Part shown: positions 35,953 through 44,667 of the stretch, in pieces
Layout of the letters: each line of letters opens with the position of its first letter
Position numbering within the stretch: position 1 is the stretch's first letter
NCBI GenBank assembly: GCA_048296855.1
Contig: CP182631.1
Length of the DNA stretch: 64,000 nt
Source of the DNA: Pseudocolwellia sp048296855
Lineage (GTDB): Bacteria; Pseudomonadota; Gammaproteobacteria; Enterobacterales; Alteromonadaceae
Direction: 5' to 3' (one strand)
Translations under genes and position numbers: made by a program
The notes under the pieces: model-generated
Told to the model about the DNA's origin: nothing
The model's database searches: none
Seen by the model: the letters and a program-made list of their open reading frames with translations, nothing else

Positions 35953-38211
35953 CTAAACAAAGCTAATTGATTTATTAAAAGGTAGTTCTCTAATTCTTTT
36001 ACCTGTTGCGGCAAATATAGCATTACCTAAAGCTGGAGCGGCTGGTGGTGTACCCGGCTCTCCGATTCCTCTTATTTTTTCTCCGTTTTCTAATACTTTT
36101 ACTTGAATGTTAGGTGCTTGATTCATTCTAATGGCATCGTATTGATGAAAATTAGTTTGTTCTACTTTTCCGTCTTTTACTGTGATCTCTCCCATCATAG
36201 CGGCGGATAATCCAAAAATAATACCAGACATTACTTGAGCTTTAATGTTTCGAGGATCTAATGCTATACCTACATCTACCGCGGCATATACATTTAGTAT
36301 TTTTATACCGTTTGGTGTGTTTTCTACTTCTACTATTTCAGCTACGGGCACGCCAAAAGATAAGGTGAAAGCGATACCTAATCCGATGTTTTTAGGGCGT
36401 TTAGTATGCCAGTTTGCCATTTTAGCCACGGCTTCAATAACTTTTTTACTGGGGTGATGATTAATAAGGTTGAGTCGACAAGTGAGTGGATCTATACCTG
36501 CGCTATGGGCTAATTCGTCGATAACACTTTCATGAAAAAATCCATTTTGTGAAGCACCAACTGATCGCCAAGAGCTAATAGGTAACATTTCAGGTACTTT
36601 GTAACCTCGTACCTGATAGTGTTCAATATTGTAGGGTTGTTCCCAAGCTGCTTGTACTATGGAAACATCAGGCCCAGCTAAAGGAATTCCCATTCTACCC
36701 ATTTGAGAGGTTAATACTGAAGGGCAGGCGAGTTGTAAGTCGAGTGCTTTTATTGTGTTATTTGTACTTATACCTTTAAATTTAGCCAGTGCTAAAGGTC
36801 GGTAGTAATCGTGTGTGGTATCTTCTTCTCTCGACCAGGTAACTTTTATGGGTTTACCTTGTGTGTGTTGCGCTATTTCAATGGCGTATTTAATAAAGTC
36901 CATTTCTGCTCTTCGGCCAAAACCACCGCCCATATAGGTGGTATGCACAATAATATGCTGAGGTGAAAAACCTGTTATTTTTTCTGCTTCTTTTACTATT
37001 TGAGTGGGGTTTTGATTACCTGCCCATATTTGAATTTCATATTGCCCCAGTAATACTGTGGCATTAAGTGGTTCCATTGTGGTGTGGGCTAAATAAGGAA
37101 CCTTGTATTCGCCTTCTATTATCGATTCAGATGATTCATTTATATTTGCTATTGCAGTATCTATGTCACCTTCTTGTTTGAGGGTGCTGTCTATATGTTT
37201 TTCAGAAAATGAATTTTTGACTACTTCGAACATTTCATCTGTAGACGCAGGGTAGGCAGCGTTCTCCCAAGTAAAGTTTATATTTTTAGCGGCTTGTAAT
37301 GCATACCAAGTATTACTGGCTATAACGGCTACACCTTTGTTATTTAAGTTAATAACTTGTTTTACGCCAGTCATAGATATTGCATTTGAATCGTCGTAGG
37401 CGAGTAGCTTAGCGCCTAAGTTTGGATTCATTTTAACGGTAGCATACAATAAATCATCAGTATTTACGTCTATTGAAAACTCAGCTGTTCCGGTACATTT
37501 CGCTACCATATCTATACGAGGTAACGATTTTCCCAGCAACTTCCAGTCTTCTTTTCTTTTTAATTGTATATCTGTAGGTGGTGTTATTTTTTGTGCTGTA
37601 GGTGCAAGTTCACTGTAAGAGATTTTTTCTCCGCTACTACTTACAACATGCCCTTGGTAAGTAAAGAGTGTTGTTTTGTCTACTTTTAATATTTGTGCTG
37701 CAGCTTCAATAAGTACGGCTCTGGCTGTTGCTCCGGCTAATCGCATTTTTTCATATGCATCAACAATTGAAGAAGACCCGCCTGTAATTTGCATACCTAA
37801 AAACTTGGCCGGTATTTTGGTTAGTTTTCTAATGCTGTTAGCCATAAGGCCATTATTGGTGGCGGCAAAAGGTAAGCCTTCTTCTAACACTGCTGCATTA
37901 TGGTAGGTGCTTGATGCTGGGCCATGTTCTACTCTTATTGTTTCCCAGCTTAAGTCGAGCTCTTCAGCCACTAAAGCGGCTAGCGTTGTGTGTATGCCTT
38001 GCCCCATTTCTGCTCGGGGAGTAATGATGGTAACGCCTTGCTGATCAATTTTGATATAAGGCGTGATAATAGACTGGTTAAGTTTAGGAAATTTAAGTAA
38101 TGGGTTGTCTTGAGGCTGTTTGTATTGGTAATAACCAAAAGCTACGCCACCCGCAATAGCGGTAGAGCCAATTAAAAAACTTCTGCGGGTAAATGTTTTT
38201 AGCTTACCCAT
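35953..38211 (-). CDS. Molybdopterin-binding subunit of an IorB-like oxidoreductase, Tat-exported
   Basis: The large subunit of a xanthine-oxidase family enzyme (isoquinoline 1-oxidoreductase beta type), 752 residues. A twin-arginine signal (TRRSFLIGSTAIAGG, about 8-25) shows export to the periplasm in complex with the iron-sulfur partner. The cofactor motif GGGFGRRAEMDF lies near 430 and the C-terminal catalytic Glu in GIGEPGTPPAAPALG near 720. The start at ATG 38211 has AAGGTGA upstream; a GTG at 38220 is less likely. It overlaps the end of the partner gene by eight bases. The family oxidises aldehydes or N-heterocycles; here the substrate is unknown. Confidence 0.9.
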   Translation of the reverse strand: MGKLKTFTRRSFLIGSTAIAGGVAFGYYQYKQPQDNPLLKFPKLNQSIITPYIKIDQQGVTIITPRAEMGQGIHTTLAALVAEELDLSWETIRVEHGPASSTYHNAAVLEEGLPFAATNNGLMANSIRKLTKIPAKFLGMQITGGSSSIVDAYEKMRLAGATARAVLIEAAAQILKVDKTTLFTYQGHVVSSSGEKISYSELAPTAQKITPPTDIQLKRKEDWKLLGKSLPRIDMVAKCTGTAEFSIDVNTDDLLYATVKMNPNLGAKLLAYDDSNAISMTGVKQVINLNNKGVAVIASNTWYALQAAKNINFTWENAAYPASTDEMFEVVKNSFSEKHIDSTLKQEGDIDTAIANINESSESIIEGEYKVPYLAHTTMEPLNATVLLGQYEIQIWAGNQNPTQIVKEAEKITGFSPQHIIVHTTYMGGGFGRRAEMDFIKYAIEIAQHTQGKPIKVTWSREEDTTHDYYRPLALAKFKGISTNNTIKALDLQLACPSVLTSQMGRMGIPLAGPDVSIVQAAWEQPYNIEHYQVRGYKVPEMLPISSWRSVGASQNGFFHESVIDELAHSAGIDPLTCRLNLINHHPSKKVIEAVAKMANWHTKRPKNIGLGIAFTLSFGVPVAEIVEVENTPNGIKILNVYAAVDVGIALDPRNIKAQVMSGIIFGLSAAMMGEITVKDGKVEQTNFHQYDAIRMNQAPNIQVKVLENGEKIRGIGEPGTPPAAPALGNAIFAATGKRIRELPFNKSISFV

Positions 38212-38713
38212 TACTGTCACCTTCAGCCGATGTGCCGATTAAGGACATGGTGTTTTTTTCTTGAATGATATTAATAGCGGCGGTTTTTATGGCGGCTTTA
38301 ATTTTTGGATACGTACCACATCGACACAAGTTACCAGACATGGCGTTGTCTATATCTGAATCTGTAGGAGAGGTGTTTTGTGTAAGCAGTGCAACAGCCG
38401 ACATAATTTGACCTGGCTGACAGTAACCACATTGCGCGACTTGATGCTCTACCCAAGCTCTTTGCACTATATGCATGGCTGATGGCGTGCCTAGCCCTTC
38501 AATGGTAGTTATGTCGTCATAAACTTGTCCAACCGGAAATGAGCATGAACGAATAGCTGTTTTACCTATATGAACAGTACAAGCGCCACACATGGCAATG
38601 CCACAACCGTATTTGGGGCCATTGATGTTTAACTCGTCTCTTAATACCCAAAGTAAGGGCATGTTGTTATCTACAATCAGTGTATGGGTTTTTCCATTAA
38701 CTTTAATGTCCAT
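38204..38713 (-). CDS. [2Fe-2S] subunit of the IorA type
   Basis: The electron-transfer partner of the molybdopterin subunit, 169 residues. The plant-type ferredoxin cluster is bound by CGIAMCGACTVHIG and the later Cys near residue 57; the second, helical cluster by CGYCQPGQ and NLCRCGTY. It is somewhat longer than the usual ~150 residues through a tail after KAAIKTA (about 20 residues, Ser/Gly rich). It has no signal peptide, as is normal, since it is carried across by the Tat signal of its partner. First gene of the two-gene operon; electrons probably go on to a cytochrome c not encoded here. Confidence 0.92.
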   Translation of the reverse strand: MDIKVNGKTHTLIVDNNMPLLWVLRDELNINGPKYGCGIAMCGACTVHIGKTAIRSCSFPVGQVYDDITTIEGLGTPSAMHIVQRAWVEHQVAQCGYCQPGQIMSAVALLTQNTSPTDSDIDNAMSGNLCRCGTYPKIKAAIKTAAINIIQEKNTMSLIGTSAEGDSNG

Positions 38714-38899
38714 ATAAACCTTTTATTATTATTATTATTGTGATTAGGCACAATAGAATACCACTGAAAAAGCAAAGTTGGCAACAATGGCTTTATTTGT
38801 TAATGGATTGTTTTAAAAAGATAAAATTTATGTTTTTACGAGGTGTTAAAGACTGTTTTTATGTGATTTAAGCTAATCTTGGTCATGCAGTATCTAAAT

Positions 38900-39128
38900 A
38901 ACCTCAGCTCGGGATAAGCAAAGTTACTCAACAAGCTATTTTTACGTCTAACTTCGTTGAATTTATTACTAATAGCCAGCTATTAGATAGAAAAATTCGC
39001 CTTGTTATACACAAAAATATCAATGTTGAGAAGCTAATATAGCTTAGGAAAACAACGATACACATTAAGTTTTTGATAAATATTAACTTTAATTCATTCG
39101 CTAACATTCATTAACCCGAGTTGAGGTT
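38900..39128. mobile_element. MITE-like element A, copy 2
   Basis: A 229-bp copy of the element at 12886, with the same 14-bp imperfect inverted ends and AAAT on both sides. It ends 14 bases from the stop of the neighbouring minus-strand gene and makes up most of the 429-base gap after the oxidoreductase operon; 38714-38899 shows no gene. Confidence 0.8.
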
Positions 39129-39142
39129 AAATAATGTAATCG

Positions 39143-39532
39143 TCACTTGGTATTATTAAGTTCTTTATTAAGCCAGTCTAAACCAGATTGCCAGCCAAGC
39201 TCTAAGCCTGAAAACATTTTTAAATTAAAGTTATCAACTTCACGTGCTTTCAAAATATTGCTGGTTGATTCTTTACTCACTTCATTATAGTAAATAACAG
39301 CCATCGCTTTTAGTCCTTCTAATGAACCTATACTTAACTGAGCTTCGAAAGTGAAGCTATAGTGGTTAATTCTATTAATTAATAAGCCAAAATCTTCTTT
39401 AAAATGCTCAGCTAAAAATTGATCGTATTCGTCGATCATTTCAAGCGTTATTACCACATTATTATTAATAATAATTTCGGCAATATTCTCAGATAAAATG
39501 TTAATAAATCCAAAGCTTAAAGTTTTTTTCAT
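39143..39532 (-). CDS. Hypothetical protein, 129 residues
   Basis: I do not recognise this family. It begins MKKTLSFGFINILSENIAEI with no signal peptide; the pattern of strands then helices (VVITLEMIDEYDQFLAEHF, FGLLINRINHYSFTFEAQ, then GLKAMAVIYYNEVSKEST) resembles the STAS-like single-domain proteins seen in marine bacteria, but I cannot confirm this. It has Trp residues near the C-terminus (GWQSGLDWLNKELN). A MITE-like copy lies right behind its stop. Function unknown. Confidence 0.6.
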   Translation of the reverse strand: MKKTLSFGFINILSENIAEIIINNNVVITLEMIDEYDQFLAEHFKEDFGLLINRINHYSFTFEAQLSIGSLEGLKAMAVIYYNEVSKESTSNILKAREVDNFNLKMFSGLELGWQSGLDWLNKELNNTK

Positions 39533-39711
39533 TAATCTACTTATTTCACGTATTAGCGCTTTAATATTGTATATTTTGATAAGTATATATCATATTTCAT
39601 ATTAGACAGGGAAAGCCAAGGTGTAGATAGGTAATAACTTGAATAAACTAGGAAAATAAATGGAATTAAATTTAATTAGGGTTAATAGTGCTTAATATAT
39701 GAACTATTAAA

Positions 39712-39739
39712 ACCAAGGGCCTTAAAAAAGGCCGCTGGT
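39712..39739 (-). terminator. Terminator after mgsA
   Basis: On the minus strand, ACCA-GC-GGCC, a T-rich loop, and GGCC-CT-TGGT form a hairpin followed by TTTTAATAG, just after the methylglyoxal synthase stop. Confidence 0.6.
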
Positions 39740-39753
39740 GTAAATGAGGTTTT

Positions 39754-40212
39754 TTATGATATTCGGCTACTCATATAGTTTTCGTAGTCAGGAATTTTTT
39801 TCTCGTATTCGGTATCAAACAAGGTTGAGTTAATTAAAAAATCAGCAGAGGCTTGATTACAGGCAACAGGAATATTCCAAACTGCGGCGAGTCTTAAAAG
39901 AGCTTTTACGTCAGGGTCATGAGGTTGCGCTTCTAATGGATCCCAAAAGAAGATAAGCATATCTACTTTTTGTTCAGTAATAAGTGCGCCTATTTGTTGG
40001 TCGCCACCTAATGGACCACTAATGAGTTTATTAATGGTTAAGCCTGTATTGTTAGCTAATAATGTGCCGGTAGTACCGGTGGCATATAATTGGTGTTCGG
40101 TAAGCTTAGATTCAAATTTTTGGCACCAAAGTAGTAAATCTTTTTTCATATTGTCGTGGGCAACGAGAGAGATAGATTTTCTTTGAGGAGATGTAACCGT
40201 TGTGTATAACAT
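39754..40212 (-). CDS. mgsA: Methylglyoxal synthase
   Basis: Converts dihydroxyacetone phosphate to methylglyoxal plus phosphate, a bypass of lower glycolysis when phosphate is short or sugar phosphates pile up. From ATG 40212 it is 152 residues, the length of E. coli MgsA, and the N-terminus LYTTVTSPQRKSISLVAHD aligns with it; a GTG start at 40266 would add 18 residues with no clear support. Family motifs: YATGTTGTLL, GPLGGDQQIGALI, the catalytic Asp in IFFWDPLEAQPHDPDVKALLR, and AVWNIPVACNQASADF. Neither start has a good ribosome site. It stands alone. Confidence 0.95.
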   Translation of the reverse strand: MLYTTVTSPQRKSISLVAHDNMKKDLLLWCQKFESKLTEHQLYATGTTGTLLANNTGLTINKLISGPLGGDQQIGALITEQKVDMLIFFWDPLEAQPHDPDVKALLRLAAVWNIPVACNQASADFLINSTLFDTEYEKKIPDYENYMSSRIS

Positions 40213-40416
40213 GAAGGAACTCGTATTTTCGTTATTATTACTATTATCTTTAAATATTACAGACACAAAGTAAACACTAGAACGCTATAAATTAACTTTG
40301 TTTTACATTGTAAAAGTTTTATTTTTAAAAAGGTTTTTACGGGTTGACTTATGTTTCAACAATAGCGAGTATGTTAGGGCTATTATTAACTTATTAAATA
40401 TTAAGAACGCTAAAAT

Positions 40417-40509
40417 ATGTTTAACCTTCTCATTACAGTATTAAATCCTATTCTTAATCGTATGGTCATTGCGGCCAAACGCTGGGAAGTTTTTTCTGTG
40501 GTGAATTGA
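40417..40509 (+). CDS. Possible 30-residue small protein or leader peptide
   Basis: A short frame, MFNLLITVLNPILNRMVIAA then KRWEVFSVVN, lies between a TTGACT at 40343 and a strong terminator hairpin at 40532, upstream of the DMT exporter gene. It is amphipathic to hydrophobic and has no clear ribosome site. It could be a small membrane protein, a leader peptide controlling the exporter through the terminator, or chance. Codons look ordinary. Confidence 0.3.
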   Translation: MFNLLITVLNPILNRMVIAAKRWEVFSVVN

Positions 40510-40531
40510 TAATAAAGTAACTAATCATTTT

Positions 40532-40568
40532 AAAGCCGCAGAACGAAAATTCTGCGGCTTTTGTCTTT
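40532..40568 (+). terminator. Hairpin terminator or attenuator before the DMT exporter
   Basis: Stem AAGCCGCAGAA / TTCTGCGGCTT with a short A-rich loop, then TTGTCTTTTT. It lies 70 bases before the exporter start, so readthrough could regulate it. Confidence 0.8.
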
Positions 40569-40638
40569 TTTATATAACAAAGTTTGCAGTTATTCTTCGG
40601 CATCATTAATACCGTTAGGTATAACAAGGAGATATATT

Positions 40639-41544
40639 ATGTCGGTACCAGCTGCTTACTTTGCTGTTGTATTAATTTGGTCAACAACACCGTTGGGGAT
40701 TACTTGGAGTAGTGAAACCGTTAACCCAACGCTAGCAGTACTGGCTCGTATGGTTATTGCTGTTGTTCTTGGCGGGTTAATTTTAAAAATAAGTAAGATA
40801 GAGCTTCCTTTAAACCGACAAGCATTTAAGTTATATGGTTATTCAACTATTGGTATTTTTGGTGGTATGTCGTTTGCTTATGTTGCTGCCCAGTATATTG
40901 CTTCGGGGTTAATATCTTTGATTTTTGGTTTAGCGCCTATTTTTTCAGGTGTTTTAGCCCAAAAAATATTAAACGAACCTAAGTTTAGTAAAACCAAAAA
41001 GTTTGCATTATTATTTGCCATGATAGGTTTAGCTATTGTTTGTTACGACAAGGTTTTTGCACAAACAGGCGCTTTATCTTCAGATAGTTATTTAGGTATT
41101 GCTGCAGTTTTATGTGCTGTTTTCTTTTTTAGTATCAGTGGAGTATTAGTAAAGAGTGTTGATATAAAAATAAATGCTTTGGCTTCAACTGTTGGTTCAT
41201 TAGTGTTTTCAATTCCATTTTTTGTTGCTGTATGGTTGATTTTTGACGGAACTCTGCCAATAGATGAGTGGGAAACTAAATCGTTATTAGCTATTTTATA
41301 CTTAGGTGTATTTGGTTCTCTAATTGGTTTTATTGCTTATTATTATGTATTGCAAAAATTAGATGCGAGTACGGTAGCATTAATAACTATGATTACGCCT
41401 GTTATTGCCATATGTTTTGGTGCATTACTTAATAATGAAACTGTTACCGACAATTTAATTATTGGTGCTTCGTTTGTTATGGGCGGTTTAGCTTTATATC
41501 AATGGGGCGGGAGAAAACGAACTAAGGTTACGGCTCCAACTTAG
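40639..41544 (+). CDS. DMT superfamily (EamA) transporter
   Basis: An inner-membrane drug/metabolite exporter of 301 residues with ten hydrophobic segments in two EamA repeats. The start is ATG 40639 (MSVPAAYFAVVLIWSTTPLG), set by AAGGAGA about six bases before; the frame runs upstream without support. The first repeat ends near residue 140 with the family pattern ISLIFGLAPIFSGVLAQ; the second includes LYLGVFGSLIGFIAYYYVLQ and STVALITMITPVIAI near 245. The substrate is unknown; relatives export amino acids or purines. A second, distinct EamA gene lies at 55613. Confidence 0.9.
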   Translation: MSVPAAYFAVVLIWSTTPLGITWSSETVNPTLAVLARMVIAVVLGGLILKISKIELPLNRQAFKLYGYSTIGIFGGMSFAYVAAQYIASGLISLIFGLAPIFSGVLAQKILNEPKFSKTKKFALLFAMIGLAIVCYDKVFAQTGALSSDSYLGIAAVLCAVFFFSISGVLVKSVDIKINALASTVGSLVFSIPFFVAVWLIFDGTLPIDEWETKSLLAILYLGVFGSLIGFIAYYYVLQKLDASTVALITMITPVIAICFGALLNNETVTDNLIIGASFVMGGLALYQWGGRKRTKVTAPT

Positions 41545-41595
41545 TTATCCCTATTCGGGTTAGTTACTAATCTAGCTATTATTCTTTTTATAAAA

Positions 41596-41628
41596 CGCTT
41601 ATTCTTGTTATTTTAATAAGAATAAGCG
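41596..41628 (+). other. Hairpin just before the GNAT gene
   Basis: CGCTTATTCTT / AAGAATAAGCG, an 11-bp stem, ends 14 bases before the acetyltransferase ATG and touches its GAGG ribosome site, so it may end the previous transcript or reduce translation. Confidence 0.45.
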
Positions 41629-41642
41629 AGGTTTACGTTTAA

Positions 41643-42083
41643 ATGAAGTTGTCTGTTGGTTTTAGGCGTGCGGTAAGTACTGATATTGATTTTTTATTAT
41701 TGTTAAGAAAATCGACAATGACAGAGCATTTGAATAATGCTGGTTTTAATTTTTCTGAGCAAGATCATATCAACCGTATTAATGAGTTTTTTAATGATTC
41801 ATTTATTATTACTAATCATCAACAAAATATTGGTTTAATTAAATTAGGTGTGTTTTCAAACCGTATTCATATTCGACAATTTCAAATACTCCCTTCATTT
41901 CACAGAAAAGGCATTGGTAGTTATGTTTTAAATGTGGTGAAAAAGAAGGCGAGAGAAAATCAATTACCCGTTACATTAAATGTATTATTTGATAACCCCG
42001 CAAAAAATTTATACATAAGGCATGGTTTTTATGTTGAAGATCAATCAACACTTGAATATAAAATGAGATGGGAAGAACAATAG
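41643..42083 (+). CDS. GNAT family N-acetyltransferase
   Basis: A 146-residue acetyl-CoA-dependent acetyltransferase. The acetyl-CoA loop is seen in ILPSFHRKGIGSYVLNVV (QxxGxG/A type, here RKGIGS) near 85-100, with preceding strand HIRQFQIL and following NVLFDNPAKNLYIRHGFYVE, the common ending of the fold. The acceptor is not identifiable. It ends inside a hairpin terminator shared with the convergent peptidase. Confidence 0.85.
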   Translation: MKLSVGFRRAVSTDIDFLLLLRKSTMTEHLNNAGFNFSEQDHINRINEFFNDSFIITNHQQNIGLIKLGVFSNRIHIRQFQILPSFHRKGIGSYVLNVVKKKARENQLPVTLNVLFDNPAKNLYIRHGFYVEDQSTLEYKMRWEEQ

Positions 42084-42105
42084 CTTAAATGCAAGCTATT
42101 GTTCT
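42076..42105. terminator. Bidirectional terminator between GNAT and M28 peptidase
   Basis: A perfect 12-bp stem GAACAATAGCTT / AAGCTATTGTTC with an AAATGC loop; the GNAT stop codon lies within the left arm. Confidence 0.7.
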
Positions 42106-42113
42106 ATAAGTTA

Positions 42114-43454
42114 TTAATATATTTTTCCGTGAGCATCTACTTTAGATACATCCACTCGTGTTGGCGTTATTTTACCATTAACTATGTCTTTACTGGCTAT
42201 TGATAATGACTCAATAACTTTGTGCATAGAGTTTAAATCTAAGCTGTTAATGTCGTCTGACGTTTGATGGTAATGCTGGTCTTTATCAAGTTGTGTACTA
42301 CTAAAACTATGAGCAGGAACACCTAAACGCGCTAATGTTGCGTTGTCTGAACGGTAGAATAAACCTTGTTCAGGATATGGATCGGTGAATATTTCCATGT
42401 TGTGCGGAGCTAAACTTTTATTTAATAATTCGCCTAGGTTAGATCGCTCCATTCCTGTCATCCATAAAGTACCCGCACCAAATTTTGATGGTTTACCTAT
42501 CATTTCAATATTTATCATAGCGATAACATTGTCTGGATTGAGTTGTTGAGATAAATAACGTGAGCCGTACCCGCCAATTTCTTCAGCCGTAAAAGCGGCA
42601 AACATTAAGGTTCTGGCGTTAGTGCCTTGTTTAGCAAAATGTTCAGCTAAGTTAATAACAGCTGTAGTGCCTGAAGCATCATCGTCTGCACCATTGTAAA
42701 TTTGTTTACCATCAGGCGTTGTGCCTAAGTGGTCGTAGTGCGCTGAAAACATAACAATTTCATCTGCTTTACTATTACCCGGTAATATACCCACTACATT
42801 CGTTAATGATTTTTTACTTATAGTGGTTGAAGCTTGAACCTGAATTTGTTGAACATCTGTTTCATTTGTTAGTACAAGTACAATTGCGCCTTGATGATTT
42901 TCACCATTACCTTCTACCACAAGTTTAGTTAAACCACGGTTTAAAAATTGTTGGTACTTTTGAAAAATATCGTTATGCGCTGTATTCACTAAGATGAGAT
43001 TTTGTCCGCCTGCATTATTCACTTTGCGCAGTAAATCTCTGAAATTGTCTTTTTTACCTAAAATATGAGTTTTTATTGCATCAGGATTTGTCCATGTCAG
43101 ATCTTTCATGGTGCTGGCAACGGTAATGTTACTTTTAGGTATTTCTTTACCATTTAAACTGACTGAAAATGCACTGGGTGTAATACTGGTAATAGTAAAG
43201 GTTTGTTTGTAAGTGGATAATCCTTCTAAAGTTTTTAGGCCAATATCAGAAAAACGTTTACCTATATAGTCAGCGGCAATATCTATTTCAGGCGAAAAGC
43301 TTGCTCTACCTTTTAGATCATCGCTGGCTAGGTAAGTGATGTCTGTTATCATCTGCTTTTTTGATATGTTGTCAGCGAGTAAAGGGGCTGATAATAAAGC
43401 TAAACATGAGGTTATGCCTAAGGTTAACCTACGTATTTGATTGGTTTTTAACAT
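42114..43454 (-). CDS. Secreted M28 family zinc peptidase
   Basis: A 446-residue exported aminopeptidase-like metallopeptidase. A signal peptide MLKTNQIRRLTLGITSCLAL is cut near PLLADN. The two-zinc site is complete: FSAHYDHLG (His and Asp), YNGADDDASGT (bridging Asp), FTAEEIGGYGS (catalytic Glu and zinc Glu), NIEMIG (Asp/Glu-type ligand position), and DQHYHQTSDD (last His). A PA-like insert lies around 110-210, where LVNTAHNDIFQKYQQF and IVLVLTNET fall. It probably trims peptides in the periplasm or outside the cell. Stands alone on the minus strand. Confidence 0.93.
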   Translation of the reverse strand: MLKTNQIRRLTLGITSCLALLSAPLLADNISKKQMITDITYLASDDLKGRASFSPEIDIAADYIGKRFSDIGLKTLEGLSTYKQTFTITSITPSAFSVSLNGKEIPKSNITVASTMKDLTWTNPDAIKTHILGKKDNFRDLLRKVNNAGGQNLILVNTAHNDIFQKYQQFLNRGLTKLVVEGNGENHQGAIVLVLTNETDVQQIQVQASTTISKKSLTNVVGILPGNSKADEIVMFSAHYDHLGTTPDGKQIYNGADDDASGTTAVINLAEHFAKQGTNARTLMFAAFTAEEIGGYGSRYLSQQLNPDNVIAMINIEMIGKPSKFGAGTLWMTGMERSNLGELLNKSLAPHNMEIFTDPYPEQGLFYRSDNATLARLGVPAHSFSSTQLDKDQHYHQTSDDINSLDLNSMHKVIESLSIASKDIVNGKITPTRVDVSKVDAHGKIY

Positions 43455-43563
43455 GTAAATTTGCCAGTTTTTGAAAAGTAATAATAAGGCTACTATCGAG
43501 CAAAAATATTAATTTTGCAACTACTGGCTGTTGTAAAGCTTTACTTGATGGAATATATGATTT

Positions 43564-44097
43564 TTAAAGTAGTTTAGTGGTTTCAATCAACAAGCTTTCA
43601 TCACCTGCTGTTAACCATAGCTGACCATCTTGAATACTACATTGAAACTCCATTGTTCTTGATATTAATTGTGCTAGAGCGTCTGTTGTTTCTTCGCTGA
43701 ATTGTTCAATCGATAATTTGTCAAATTGGCGTAGTTTACTTTCTGATTGTTTCCACCAAGTGTCAACACTGCTGCCATAGCAATACAGTTTTACTTGTTG
43801 TGATCTATTGCAGGCTTTTTTAATGCGTTTCTCGTCAAGCTGGCCTAGTTCAATCCATAGTTCTATTTCTTCAGAGTAATTGACTTGCCATATAGCGGCT
43901 TCGTCTTCATCACTTACGCCTTTGCCAAATTGCAGGTTTTCATTGGCATTTAATATAAAGGCGATTAAACGAACCATCATACGAGAGTCGGTTTCAGAAG
44001 GATGCTGAGCAATGGTCAGGTTAATGGTGTCGTAATAGTTACGGTCCATATCTGATAAATGAATTGTTGCTTTGTTAATTGTTGCTTTTAACGCCAT
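43564..44097 (-). CDS. yaeQ: YaeQ family protein
   Basis: A 177-residue YaeQ protein, a PD-(D/E)XK nuclease-like fold of uncertain role (first found as able to compensate for loss of RfaH). The typical segments are ALKATINKATIHLSDMDRNY at the N-terminus, HPSETDSRMMVRLIAFILNA, EAAIWQVNYSEEIELWIELGQ and CNRSQQVKLYCYG. The C-terminus QDGQLWLTAGDESLLIE also matches. Intact and of normal length. No operon partners. Confidence 0.93.
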   Translation of the reverse strand: MALKATINKATIHLSDMDRNYYDTINLTIAQHPSETDSRMMVRLIAFILNANENLQFGKGVSDEDEAAIWQVNYSEEIELWIELGQLDEKRIKKACNRSQQVKLYCYGSSVDTWWKQSESKLRQFDKLSIEQFSEETTDALAQLISRTMEFQCSIQDGQLWLTAGDESLLIETTKLL

Positions 44098-44149
44098 GTT
44101 TAGTTCATCACATTTTTTGAATGAGTAATTATACTCTGTATTTATCTTA

Positions 44150-44357
44150 TACCAAACGCATTAATGAATTGACCTATTTTATACGAAGAATAAATGGTCA
44201 AATACACAGGTTCACCGTTCCCGACGGAACCTAAGCACCTACGTCCTGTAGGCGAGGCATTTATTTTAATAACTAGTTATTCTAATTATTAAATAAATAA
44301 CGATGTAATTGGCTATTTAAACAAGTATAAATGATCAATTGGTTATTGCGATTGGTA
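44150..44357. mobile_element. MITE-like element B
   Basis: A 208-bp element with imperfect inverted ends of about 25 bases, beginning TACCAAACGCATTAATGAAT and, from the other side, TACCAATCGCAATAACCAAT. Inside are small hairpins, including CCTAC-GTCCT-GTAGG near 44238. It has no coding capacity. The right end recurs alone at 16576. It lies in the 570-base gap between yaeQ and the aminotransferase; apart from the palindrome at 44588, nothing else is seen there. Confidence 0.6.
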
Positions 44358-44587
44358 TTACTATACCTAAATTATGCTAAAGCTGCTTAAAGATGTTTGT
44401 TTGAGAAGAATTAAATTGCTTAGCTATTCCTTACATGTAGACTTTTTATTATTTGTTTTTAAAAGAAAAAATTTTTAATCGAGCTCCTTAGAGCAAAATG
44501 CATATTTGGATATATTGAGTATAAGCATAATCATTGTGCATTGACGCTGGTATATGTTTACAGTTGATGTATTATTATGCTTGTAGT

Positions 44588-44601
44588 TGACACTTGTGTC
44601 A
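44588..44601. promoter_or_regulatory. Palindromic operator upstream of the aminotransferase
   Basis: TGACAC-TT-GTGTCA, two perfect 6-bp half-sites, 67 bases before the aminotransferase ATG; it overlaps a TTGACA (44587-44592). A GntR- or MarR-type repressor site is plausible; the regulator is unknown. Confidence 0.4.
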
Positions 44602-44667
44602 GGTTTTGTTCGTGTTTATTTTTAATCTTCATATGAAATATATTTTAAATCTTTTAGGTGATGCGTA

